Assembly (NCBI RefSeq): GCF_964340395.1
Contig: NC_135556.1
Location: forward strand, 18,042,142-18,106,141
Source of the DNA: Glandiceps talaboti
Taxonomy: Eukaryota; Hemichordata; Enteropneusta; Spengelidae
Direction of reading: 5' to 3'
DNA: 64,000 bases
Position numbers and translations under genes: made by a program. Positions 27,606 through 38,359 of the stretch are shown piece after piece. How positions within the stretch are numbered: position 1 is the first letter of the stretch; each line of letters starts with the position of its first letter. The notes under the pieces were generated by a model. That model made no database searches, was not told where the DNA came from, and worked only from the letters and a program-made list of their open reading frames with translations.

Positions 27606-27715
27606 ACTACGTATACTATAAATATGAATCAGTGTTGGATTGGGATGTCTTTATACACTTAAGTGTATCAAGACATTCCATGAGTACTGATCAATTGTTT
27701 ATAGTGTACTGTACG
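27606..27715. repeat. Loop-less imperfect palindrome, about 50-bp arms
   Basis: Centred between 27660 and 27661 at ATACACTT|AAGTGTAT. Outward, ATGTCTT matches AAGACAT, then ATCAGT matches ACTGAT, then ACTATAAA matches TTTATAGT, with scattered mismatches. No loop separates the arms. Confidence 0.7.
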
Positions 27716-28077
27716 AGTGGTGCCGAGCTTTCCAAATTCAGGTTTGGACATGTTAGCTTTAACATGTAATGTTACTGATATACGATCAACAATAGTGGGT
27801 TTTTTTTTAGTTTGGCTGTTTTTATGCATCAGGTGTTTAAATGCTTTCATGATTGTTACCATCAAGACACAAACTAAGCGATCCGTTATGCTGTTGGTTG
27901 TCTGTTTGATTTAGACTATCTTTGCTAAAAATTTGATATCGACATTTTACACACATTATGCACGGTAGCATCGGTGAGAATGCTCAGTATCCACCATCAT
28001 TAACAAACACTTTTGCAGATACACATGCGCAGAAGGAATGGATAAGTAGAAAGTATATTTCCATATCAACAGAACTT

Positions 28078-28131
28078 TACACAAACAAACAAACAAACAA
28101 ACAAACAAACAAACAAACAAACAAACAAACA
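28078..28131. repeat. (ACAA)n microsatellite
   Basis: About 13 ACAA units. Confidence 0.95.
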
Positions 28132-28555
28132 CTGTGGAAAGAAAAAGACGAAAATATGTGTACCACAACCATTTTATTCGAAGAGTAACTTTTTAACTTG
28201 GCTGAGACGGAATTAGTTTCAGCCATTATGCTCAGTAATCGAGGGTAAAGCAGTTCCATAGGTTATCGCGAGGTTAAAATGTCCTAAAAAGCTTGACCTA
28301 GTTTCTTGCATTTAGATAGTTACAAATACCTTGCATACGTATTAGTAACCAGGGTTTTATTCTACACATAAGAAAAACATGAGATTGGTTACAGCTGTCA
28401 TAAAAGTTATATGCACACGTCATAAAAGTTGTATGCTAGTGCACACTGCTCTAACGTGGCCAACCACGCGCAGTGTACGTACAGTAAAAATTCTATCCTT
28501 TTGGATTCTGTTGATTTAGAAACTATATTGATAACGTTTTCACAACAAAGATAAC

Positions 28556-28580
28556 GTTTCACTTTCACTTTCACTTTGAA
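28556..28580 (-). promoter_or_regulatory. Candidate IRF/ISRE-type element, triple AAGTGA hexamer
   Basis: The minus strand reads AAAGTGAAAGTGAAAGTGAA followed by AC. Repeated GAAANNGAAA is the binding pattern of interferon-regulatory factors. It lies about 280 bp past the stop codon of paralogue 2 and about 2.5 kb upstream of the start of paralogue 1, both on the same strand. Seen: the motif. Inferred: any immune regulation. A simple hexamer repeat by chance is the alternative. Confidence 0.35.
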
Positions 28581-28859
28581 ATTTTGTGTAGTTCCCGTCT
28601 GCAATATCAGGAGAAATTATACATTAACGAAATTTGTGAACGTGTGCAAAAATTACCAGAGTTCTAGAAATAATGCAAACTGTTAAAACTGTTCTGTGTC
28701 ATCCACAGCAAAGGTATTCAGTGATGTGTCTTTTTTTTCTTTCCTACGAATGTGATAGTTGTCGTTCTGTATATCAATTTAGTTTGTGGTTTTCCGATTA
28801 TTTTTTGCCAAATCGAATCGAATCAAATCAAATCAATGTTGACTGGTCCAGGTAAGTAA

Positions 28860-30973
28860 CTATACATCAGCCAATTCTACGTCATAGCAACCACCACACC
28901 CAAGTCGGTATTTATTTTCTCCACCACAGTCCCACTTGACTCTCACCCAACTTCCTTCATCGGGTAACTCTGTTACCGTACCTTTCTTCCCTGGTCCTCC
29001 GTCCTACACAATTGCAAAATAAAAAATGTGAGTCAGCCTGGGTGAAAAAGACACCAAACCAATTTACACTGAAAATCACGTGACATGAAACAAAACGGAG
29101 CCTGGCTCAACAAAAATCTTACTATCAGTGCTACATTTTATAGTCTGGCTAAACACAAATCTTACATCCAGTGCTATACATGTATTTTATATAGTCTGGC
29201 TAAACATAAATCTTACAATCAGTGCTATATTTTATCGTCTCGTGCTTCAAAACCAAGCTTTCGCTCAGTGGTGTAACAACCCCCCCCCCCAACATTACCT
29301 AATAGTATATTTAAAACACATGCATGGCTAACCAGATGTATAGTGGATTGATATTGACATTCTTGCAAGCCTGAGTTATTATTTCTACCACTACATTTTC
29401 GTTAAGAACGTTGCCGTAAAACGGGCCGTGGTTTGCGACGATGAATATTGACGGTACTAGTCACATACCTGCTCTTCCCATATCCAGTCGTTTGATCGCT
29501 CCACTTTATCATACTTCTGTACGGAATTATGTAGGTCTTCCCCTCCCATCAGCTGCAGAAAAATAGAAACACCACGCAGTCATTTTTGTGTCCTCGTGGG
29601 CGTGTTGCATGACCCTGTCACCCCCTTTTCTGGTTAATTAATGATTTTGATTAGTCCAAATGGTTCTCATTTTGTTTCTGTTACTTTAACATATTCCGGG
29701 AACGGTAACCTATTATATAACATATATCTGTGTTCACTTTATGGTGGAATAAGGTTCACTGTAATTTCTAGTCGTTTCAAATCAACACAATGTTATCCAA
29801 CTCAAGTGCGAGAAACCGTGCAATATAAAATGGGGCATGACAGAAATGGTCTAATTTTCTTACCCAGAAGACCCTGCCAACGTCTGACTCCTGAAGCATC
29901 ACAGGTTGGTTTCGTGTTGGTGCGAACATCATCATTCCTTTCGTCCCCACTGGTTCAAGTTTTGCCCGGTGAACATCGGTCAGTTTCTTCGTCAGGGTGT
30001 TCTTCGATGTCAATACTTCTACTACGTTGCCATATCGCATCACTTTCCTCGAATAGTCACAGGCGTTCCGTGCACCTTCCACATCATTTTCAATCTTCAA
30101 TTTGTACTTGTCGATGTGTTGTTGTTTCAGCGAGAATCTCTCATCTACCTGTATTTTCAGATTTTCGGCGTGCATGTGCACCTGTTCGGCAAACGAGTCG
30201 ATGAGTCTCTTGGCCTGTGCGTCTATGCATTCCTTGGCTTTTGGGCGGGCACTTTCTAGGTTGGTTTTGGTTTGCTTAGCCTTGTCGAGGAGATCGTGGT
30301 ATGCGGATACTTTATTTTCGGCCTGTTCCAAGGTACGCACGATATTGGCTCTAACTTTCGTGGCTGCCTCTTCAACCGCAGTGACCGCATGGCCTTTGTG
30401 GTCAGTTACAGAGCACAGCATACACAGTGGGATTTCACATACTTCGCAATACAACTTCAAAGTCTCTTGGGCGTGCTTCTTACAGGTGGTTGGAAAACGA
30501 GATCGCTTTTCCAACAGACGGTCTACACTTTCCATTTCGGAAAACGGCATGACACGATGGTCTTTGGTTAGCTTGATGCGAGTATGTTGCGCACCGCAAG
30601 GAGAACATAGGAAGTCACTGCAGTGTGTACAGAAACTGCACGATCCAGTCAGGGCGCCGTTACAGTCCGCGCAGACGATATCAGTCCCACCTCTACGATC
30701 ACGGACGTCGAATATTTCGCATAAGCTGGTAACAAAGAAATTGCCTTGCAAACTTGCGACCCCGTTTTCTCCAATGCGTACCTCCTCTCTGCAGTTTGGG
30801 CACGGAAGAACACCTCGCATGCTAACTTCTTCGTTTTTGTTGATGTAACTGCCAAGGCATCCTTCGCAGAAGGTATGAAGACATGGCAGGGTCTTCGGAC
30901 TTTTAAATCTACCCATGCATATCGCACAACTCAAAAATTCATCATCTATATGATCGAGTAGATTGGCCGCCAT
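28860..30973 (-). CDS. TRIM-like RING/B-box E3 ligase with C-terminal MIB/HERC2 domain (paralogue 2)
   Basis: Predicted ubiquitin ligase of 445 aa from exon 1 (29864-30973), exon 2 (29469-29552) and exon 3 (28860-29003), all phase 0 with consensus sites (TGG|GTAAGA, CAG|GTATGT). Order: C3HC4 RING (CAICMGRF...CLHTFCEGC...CPNC), B-box-like module (IVCADCNG...CSFCTHC), B-box 2 (CKKHAQE...CSVTDHKGH), coiled coil, then a MIB/HERC2 domain (YDKVERSNDWIWEEQDGG, then WDCGGENKYRLG) ending at the stop. It shares architecture, exon lengths and strand with the gene at 22193-26026, so the two are tandem duplicates. The RING to coiled-coil part has diverged much more than the end of exon 1 and exon 3. No SPRY, NHL or filamin domain is present. 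Confidence 0.88.
29361..29467. repeat. Dispersed repeat copy in intron 2 of paralogue 2
   Basis: Landmarks TTCTTGCAA[GA]CC, CCGTAAAA, GG[CT]CGTGGTTT-like and TAGTCACAT occur in the same order at 59921-60054 in the FCHSD intron. Divergent copies of an unclassified interspersed element. Confidence 0.5.
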
Positions 30974-30976
30974 CTT
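30965..30976 (-). promoter_or_regulatory. YY1-type motif overlapping the start codon of paralogue 2
   Basis: The minus strand reads AAGATGGCGGCC, a full match to the YY1 consensus, and the ATG inside it is the start codon. Such sites often sit just downstream of transcription starts. A weak TATA-like TTATATAG lies about 55 bp further upstream (31023-31030). Confidence 0.4.
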
Positions 30977-31265
30977 TAGCACCTAGCAAATGGATGCAAT
31001 AAACAACTAGCACTGTGTAGAACTATATAACGACAGCTGTGGTACTTATCTTTATATGTACAAGGGCCATGCACCGGGGGTGCAACATCTATGATACATT
31101 AACATCCAAAGTTCATATAATTTACTATACATTGTGATTGTAGACAAATACATGATAGTTACATATTTGAACAAAGCAATGCTATTCATACTTTAGATGA
31201 TCTCTTGTAAGAAATATAGAGAAATATCCATTTTCTTAGCAAGTAACATCAAATAAAGCATTATC

Positions 31266-31301
31266 CGTCTCGCGGAAGATCTCACGAGATCCCACGAGAC
31301 G
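31266..31301. repeat. GC-richer hairpin
   Basis: CGTCTCG (31266-31272) pairs with CGAGACG (31295-31301), and GATCT with AGATC inside, around a CACG loop. It is locally GC-rich in AT-rich surroundings. Confidence 0.5.
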
Positions 31302-33882
31302 CCATAGCAATCACGTTCGGGTGGTCAAGCTGGTGTCAAACGCTTAGCAACACCATCGTTCTCAACGTAATCGTACGTACAGTACAGTATGTATGGTAGA
31401 TCAAGGGAAGTAAACTTTTAAAGTATGGTTGTAAAAACGATGTGCGTATGTAAAAGTCGTCGGCAGGGGTTTCATAACTAGCCGTCAGACGGTGATTTTT
31501 TGGCCGTCTGGGCGTAGATGAAGAGCGGTTGAAATTGACAGTGTTACCTTTGAAATCAGTTTCAATACGAACTTGAAAATATTACATTTTGACTGTACGA
31601 TTTAAATTTTCTCAGAAAATTGAAATAAAAATGTACGTTTTTATTGCCTTAGAGTAGTAATTTATGTAAATGAATTTGACATTGTAAGGGATATCAGATG
31701 TGATTTCGAGATGTTTGCTTTTTTTGTAAAATTTGATAAGCTGTTTTGGATCAATAACTTGAATAAGCAACGTTTTACGTGCAGGGATTCTTCGTTGATG
31801 AGTACTCATGAAATACCCTTTAAAATTAATTTACTTTTTAAACATGATATTTCTACAGGACATAGAGGGAAAACTACATGCCGAACTAAAAACAAAGTTA
31901 CTCGAGGATTCAACATGGCTGTATTGAATGTTCCCATGATGCTTTGTTCTGTAAATTTTTTCAATTGTTCAAACGCACTTTGAACGTTCCTAAAAATCTT
32001 TAAAAAATTCTTAGAGCTGTTTCTTGCCTATCTAGTATTGCAGGAAGTCCAATTTATCTCATTTGTATGCTAATTTTGAGTGATAAGATCTCCAAAATTT
32101 TGCTTTGAAGGCGTGTTTTTAAGATTCAGCACCACTAAATTACCTAGCAAAATTGCCCTATTCCTCGCTTTCACACCAAATACCTACAGAACGACTTTCC
32201 AGCGACATTGCATGAAATTAGCATGAACAACCTGCGTGAAATATCGCCAAATAAACAATGAGGGCGTCCTTGCAACTCCGTGTAGTAGTACTTGTTTCAA
32301 TACACATTCCTTTGACTCTTGAGCAAATGCTGACGTTTTAAGGCTCGGAAATTGACAACACATATTAGCTGCAAATTCCCCCATGTATTGCACCTTCCAT
32401 TAAAGGAGAACTTACCAATACACGTTTAAAATTGTGGGTTCTGGAGAATCATCTACATAAATCTCACACAATAGCCAAGAAATACCATATTGAAACATTT
32501 CTTTTCATCTCTATCATTCTTGCAGTAGTCCAGTTTTGCCCCATGGTACCAGCAGACATGCATATGCAGTAGATTACTGTATATTCATAACTATCTGAAG
32601 GTAATAAGCACTTAGGAGTGACAATCCAGTCTGTCCATCCATCCTGAATGTATGCATGTACCAATGCACACATGCAGCTCAGCTTGAAAATTATATAAAT
32701 CATTGACATCCAATTTTATTATAGGGGTTCTGCTCTTTATTTCTTTGAGACAAGTACTATTTACAGCATGAATAAAGCCAACCAACCTGTACAAATACTA
32801 AACCTTAGTCAAAGAACTGTACAGCTTGAAAAAAGTTACAATTTTAACTACTGGTATACTAATTCAATCATGCAGGGGAAAAAACAACAGCTACAGTTCT
32901 GTTAACTTCTTAATTTGAATGACATGATCTATAAAGAAATTGATAAACTTGAAACTACCTCCTTATAAACTAGATATGCTAGGAGTACAACCCCTATCTG
33001 CTGGTAGAATACAATACTCTCCTGGCATGGTTTCACAGGAAATGACGTTTTATTTGGTTGAAAATAAGGCTTGTGACCCCCTGTTGTGTTGTATGTTACC
33101 TCTTCTTTTCAAATCTACTGATGTCAGTGAGATTTCATAGATATAAATATCTATTCTCATTTCCATTTTACAAGTGAGTGAGAAAAGACCCAAACACTTT
33201 GGGTATATGAACTGATGTTGCATTTTGCGGTCTTGTAAAACTGTACCTGTGGTATTTTCACAACTGGGTAAATATAACATGACAAAGATACAGAACACAG
33301 TAGTACTAAAAAAAAGTGTTTTGTTTTTTACATTTCAAGACAAAGCAGAATGAACATGTATTTTAACAAGAACATATACCAGTTTAGAGATACAATTTTA
33401 CAACTTTGACATGAGCAGTGCTCTCTCCCAAGAAGATACTGGTAGCAATGGGAAATTTAAATAACAAAAAAAGTTGAATTGTTATGTAAATGAGTCATGT
33501 CAGTTTTTAGGAAATCTTGAGTTGGAATCTGTTCCAAGGAGAATCCTGTATTGATGCATTTCATATAGCCAGAGTATATGTCCTTCTTTAATATCCACTA
33601 TAAAACTCTTCCCTTGTGTCATAAAACTTCTTTTGAAATGTTAACTTTTCATAACATTTCACTCAAATCAATGAAATTGAATAATCTATTTACAGTATAA
33701 CCAACAACTTCATTTCACCATTTTTCAAAAATGGCATCGGTAAAAGTTTGTAAAATTCAAGCAATTCTAGCCTTACTCCTGTAATTTGATTCAAATGATA
33801 GAGGCTTAATTTCTTTCCAGGCACTCATTTTTTTCCTCCTGAAAATTAGAATTTTTTTTGCCATTGGAGTGAGAGGTGGGTA

Positions 33883-33962
33883 AAACTTTGTGGTAACTAA
33901 ATCGTGTTGAGAAGTGAGGGTGAAACTTTGTGGTAACTAAGTCGTGTTGAGAAGTGAGGGTG
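33883..33962. repeat. Two tandem copies of a 40-bp unit
   Basis: AAACTTTGTGGTAACTAA followed by TCGTGTTGAGAAGTGAGGG occurs twice with period 40 and almost no differences. Confidence 0.85.
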
Positions 33963-35233
33963 AAACGGTAGGGGACTTAGTCACATGGTTTGCTAAGGTT
34001 GAGGAACCATGGTAACAGGAAAAGGTGACATTAGTACAAAGCTGGCATAGTTTTTCATACAATTCACAAGAAGTTACTTTAGGAATCCTGGTATAATGGC
34101 ATTTGGAGTTGAGATATATTTATAAAGTATTTATCACTCTCAACAAAAACAGTGGTCATTTTAAACAGTAAGAAATATATAACATTGATAGAACAGACAG
34201 ACTTACAAAGTACAATGTAAAAGTCCTCTCACTGATCCACATATAGAAACACTCAGCATGGAATGATAAAATAAACAAATCCAAGGAACAGCTTATACAA
34301 ATACAGTGAAATACAATCAATTTTCAAAAAAAAATATATTTTTTTGCAAAGAACAATAAAATTCAACAAAAATACTTCAAGCTACTCATGTCTATGCATT
34401 TCACTATACATTAGTGACACATAAATAAAGCAAAACTGAAATTATTTCTCTTGAAAAATGTAAGTATTTCACAAGACTTCAACCAACCACAGCCCAGAGA
34501 CTTGATGTTTGTGTTCTTATCTCGCAATCACATCTAATGGCCACCAGTGAAATCAGTTCTGAATTTGAAATTACCACTGACAAGCTGTATTAACAGCCAA
34601 TTGGAACATCAATATTAAACAGATTATGTTATAGCGTCCATGTATGACTAATATTTTGGACTGACAGGTGCAGTTAGGTCGTAAACATAACCAAATGAAT
34701 GAAGTAGTCAGTCAAAGTGTGATGAATATGCCCAGTTGTTAACACAACTCGGCCATGTCTAAGGTTTCTCATTGAGAAATGCATTGAGCTGGACAGGATT
34801 AGGATTAGTGCAACAAAGACAAGTCTCTGGGCTAAACAAGCCATGCCTACCCACATACTTTTGGTGTATGACTACATAGTTATCAAGTAAAAATAAAATT
34901 GACAATTGAAAGTCCCTTTGTTAACAAGTGTACTCAAAGAACTTAATCTCGATGACATCATAGCTATCTTGAAAATAGTCATTATTGCAAAGTTGTGTGT
35001 TATACCAAGTGGTGTGCATCATCAGTAACAGAGTGGATATTACCATTAATCATGTTACCAAATTGCCTGATCTAGTTATCATATGTGGACACTTCTTCAG
35101 AGCAAAGATAGAACCTTGTTGGGGTCAAGTAATTCAAGTCATTCTGTAAATTGTAGCTCTCACTTTGATCACATGGACATCATGTGATCAAATCAGGTCA
35201 CTACCATATATGTACCCTATAATATTCAGCAGT

Positions 35234-35396
35234 CAGGTGACCACTACCTTTAGTCCCATACTACTGTCAGGTGATACTATCATCAGGTGACACAATGTGT
35301 GCCACAGTCTGCTGTGAGGTGATTTTTACTTGTATGTAGCCCTGGCTATTGTCAGGTGGACACAATGTGTGTTCAAAGCATGTGTTTGGTCAGGTG
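35234..35396 (+). promoter_or_regulatory. Cluster of five CAGGTG E-boxes
   Basis: CAGGTG at 35234, 35268, 35284, 35353 and 35391, most within TCAGGTGA. CAGGTG is the core bound by Snail/ZEB and E-protein factors. It lies about 3 kb beyond the JADE stop codon, and which gene it would serve is unknown. A decayed tandem repeat is an alternative. Confidence 0.3.
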
Positions 35397-36532
35397 ACAC
35401 AACATATCTCAAGTCTACCATCACAAAACGACTGCATGATAGTCATCTCTCTGGATGGTGCCAAAACAAAGCAGTGCTAATTTTCAACTGATTCTGATGA
35501 AAGCTGTACACATAACTTAACATCTGTGACTCCACTTACTAACATCATTTTTTGACATGCAAAGAGAGATGGTCCTATGATAGTTATAAACGTTGCTATG
35601 ACCATCATCAATTCCTCGATTGTTGGACACGAATAAAAATCCAAAATGTTCATCAATACCATTACATTCACAGACATTAGCAGCTCAGTAAGTAAACATA
35701 CTATACAGAATACTTGGAACATACTATTTGTGTGATATTCACTTAATATGGCTATAATGTACAGTTGACCTTGATGATAGAGGTCAAGGTCAAAATGACT
35801 GAAATAAAACTTTGGGACTGATCTTAGGGGTAGAACTGTACAAAAAAGAAGTTCATAGAAAGTTTTGAAGTGAACACATTCTTTTAATATTCTTCGTCAA
35901 AATCTCAACAGCGAATACAAGAAAAAAAAAGATCTACAAATACATTATTTTTCACTTTACAAAAAACACTCGTTGGTCATTTTAGACGGTGGTAGCATAG
36001 CACTCTGAACTAAAGAATAGAACGTATCTACTGTACAAAAGCTGGGGTTTATACACTTAACATTAGGAATTTCATGTCATTTGCCAGAAATTTCATGAAC
36101 AACTGGGGTAATGAAATGCTCGGATAAACTTGTTGGATCATAAAATTGACTTCTCAGGCTTGGACAATTGTGAACATTTTGAAGCTGAAAATATCCATAA
36201 TAAATGTCATTTTCAAGGAGGAATTTATGTCTTGCAAAGATTATAAGGAGTAATTTCAAATACATTAGGGGGGGGGGGGGCATAAACTGAGTTTATACAG
36301 CTAGGTGTGGAGGGGTAATGTTTGCTGAACATTAAAAAGTACCTATCGTATTCTACTTCCTGAAGCATGCTGTTGACAAAACTAACACCTGATATTTAGG
36401 CATAATACATCAACGAATCAGTGACATATTTTAGTATATATTTACTAAAGTGTTAAGGAAGATCCTGGGCCACAAACTACTTGAGCAATGTCATAAAGCA
36501 ATGTTTTATATCATGACTTTCAAGCACTGACT

Positions 36533-36922
36533 TTAAGGCTGCACTAGTTGTAACTGGAGTATTACTTTTATGATCAAACAACCAATACTATATTTATTGA
36601 AAATTGTTATAATAATACCAATGATTAGACATTGTTAATGTTAACTAGGGATATAGACAGTGGAGGGGAAATGCTAGGGCTCAATCGTATCAAGAAGTAG
36701 TACATTAACAGGTTGAAATCGTGATTGCATTGAGGTGCCAATTTTTGTGTGCGGACCCATAAATCAATGATTGTATTTACTATATATTATGTGTATGTGT
36801 ACTGCTGCACACATACATTTACCCATAGTTGGTTCAATACTGTTCAGGGTATACGATATAAGTCATTATGTCCATTTGTTTTTGTTTTTTAAATGGTTCA
36901 GTTGCAACTAGTGCAGTATTAA
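36533..36922. mobile_element. MITE-like element with 18-bp TIRs and TTAA borders
   Basis: CTGCACTAGTTGTAACTG (36539-36556) is inverted as CAGTTGCAACTAGTGCAG (36899-36916). TTAA sits 2 bp outside each TIR. The element is about 390 bp with no coding capacity. Confidence 0.6.
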
Positions 36923-37992
36923 AATTATCATAGAATACTTTGTTTTAAGATGAGACAGTATTTTCAACCGAATCAAAAAAAGGGCTTAGAAACTCAGCTT
37001 GTGCCACCCTTAACCCTGCAAAGGTAGTACATGGACAGCATACTTCCTTTCCATTAGGCTAGTAACATCAAAATAATTGATGTATAATTGTATGACGCTA
37101 TGGTAAGTGCAGACACTTTTGCTTGGTTTTTGTACTCTGACAGACTGTGTAAAAACACTTCTTATAGCTGCTGATATGGGATGATATGTATTAATGAACT
37201 TGTATTCTAACACAGTAAGGGATGATTGCCCAATGTCACACAAGCTCAATAACTGAACTTCGTTCATTTAGTGGGGAAGGGGGTCTGGTGTCAATGTGAT
37301 TGGTGAACTTCATTTTCAGACTTTTTAACCAATGGAAAATTTTCACTCCTTCAATGATAACAGCTTTTGTATTTACTACTGAGATGTTGATAAGTTGATA
37401 AAAATTACTTCTAATGTGAGATATGGTGCTGGGTTGCTGGTAGTATTTGTTTACAATCATGTTTTTACATTACATCAATTTTAGTGGTGTGACCACTACA
37501 GTTTTCATCATGGTTTACATCATATAAAACGTTTGATGTCGCATTTATGGGTATGGGGTTTTGACCAAACGAGTTCATTCCGGGGGAGGGGATTTAGACC
37601 TAAACGAACGATGTTCATTTGTTGAGCTTATGCAACATTGTGTGGTTGTCCCCAAGCCTGCTCATGTTTCCTGGACACTACTTTTGGTTATATTATTGAC
37701 AAATGCTGGATGATTACTATCCCGAATTAACTATTTTTTACTGTCCTATTGATTCTTACTTTCTACTTATCACTCACGTTGTCCTACATTCCAGGAAATG
37801 TTCAATCTGTTGTTGATGACGTAAATTGCCTCTCATTAAGCTCAAATGCAAGGAGTTTATAGAAAAATATAAGAAAACACAATTTTTTTTTTCTTTTTCC
37901 CAATACACTCTTTTCCAATGTTTTCAGTGATTGGACATTTTCAAGCAGTATAACATACTTGACCAAACATAGCTATTAAGCACATTTCAGTT

Positions 37993-38030
37993 AATTAGTC
38001 ACCATGTGTGGAATTAGTCACCATGTGTGG
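37993..38030. repeat. Two tandem copies of a 19-bp unit
   Basis: AATTAGTCACCATGTGTGG twice in direct succession. Confidence 0.85.
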
Positions 38031-38359
38031 AATATAGGATCACATTTTGGAACATTTATAGAGGACCACTCTTGTCTTTGAAATGAAACATGTAAATAGT
38101 TTGAAATGACTGGCAGTGGGTGCCATGGTAGGAGCACAGAGCACAAAAATTGGAAAAAAGCAGTTTTCTGAGCGAGATAAACCCAAAATTGTATCGCACT
38201 ATGAAAGAAACAATTACCCTATGTTAACCCTACGAGGCACATGTGAGATACATAATACATTTCTATATACAACAATAATAATAATCAAAAAATTACATAA
38301 AAACAATACAACATAATGGCTTCAAATTTTGGGACAATTCTAGGCCATTTCAGACCCCC

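Larger units (their letters stand above)
31031..38359. other. Long AT-rich stretch between paralogue 2 and JADE
   Basis: No gene recognised. Holds a hairpin (31266-31301), a 2x40 bp repeat (33883-33962), a CAGGTG cluster (35234-35396), a TIR element (36533-36922) and a 2x19 bp repeat (37993-38030). The JADE 3' UTR must lie in the right part. The first canonical minus-strand AATAAA I found past the stop is at 36593-36598. Confidence 0.5.

Noticed and set aside
29641-30848. Plus-strand frames of 187 and 248 codons
   Set aside because: Antisense shadows of exon 1 of TRIM-MIB paralogue 2; they show no domain and the minus strand is well supported.
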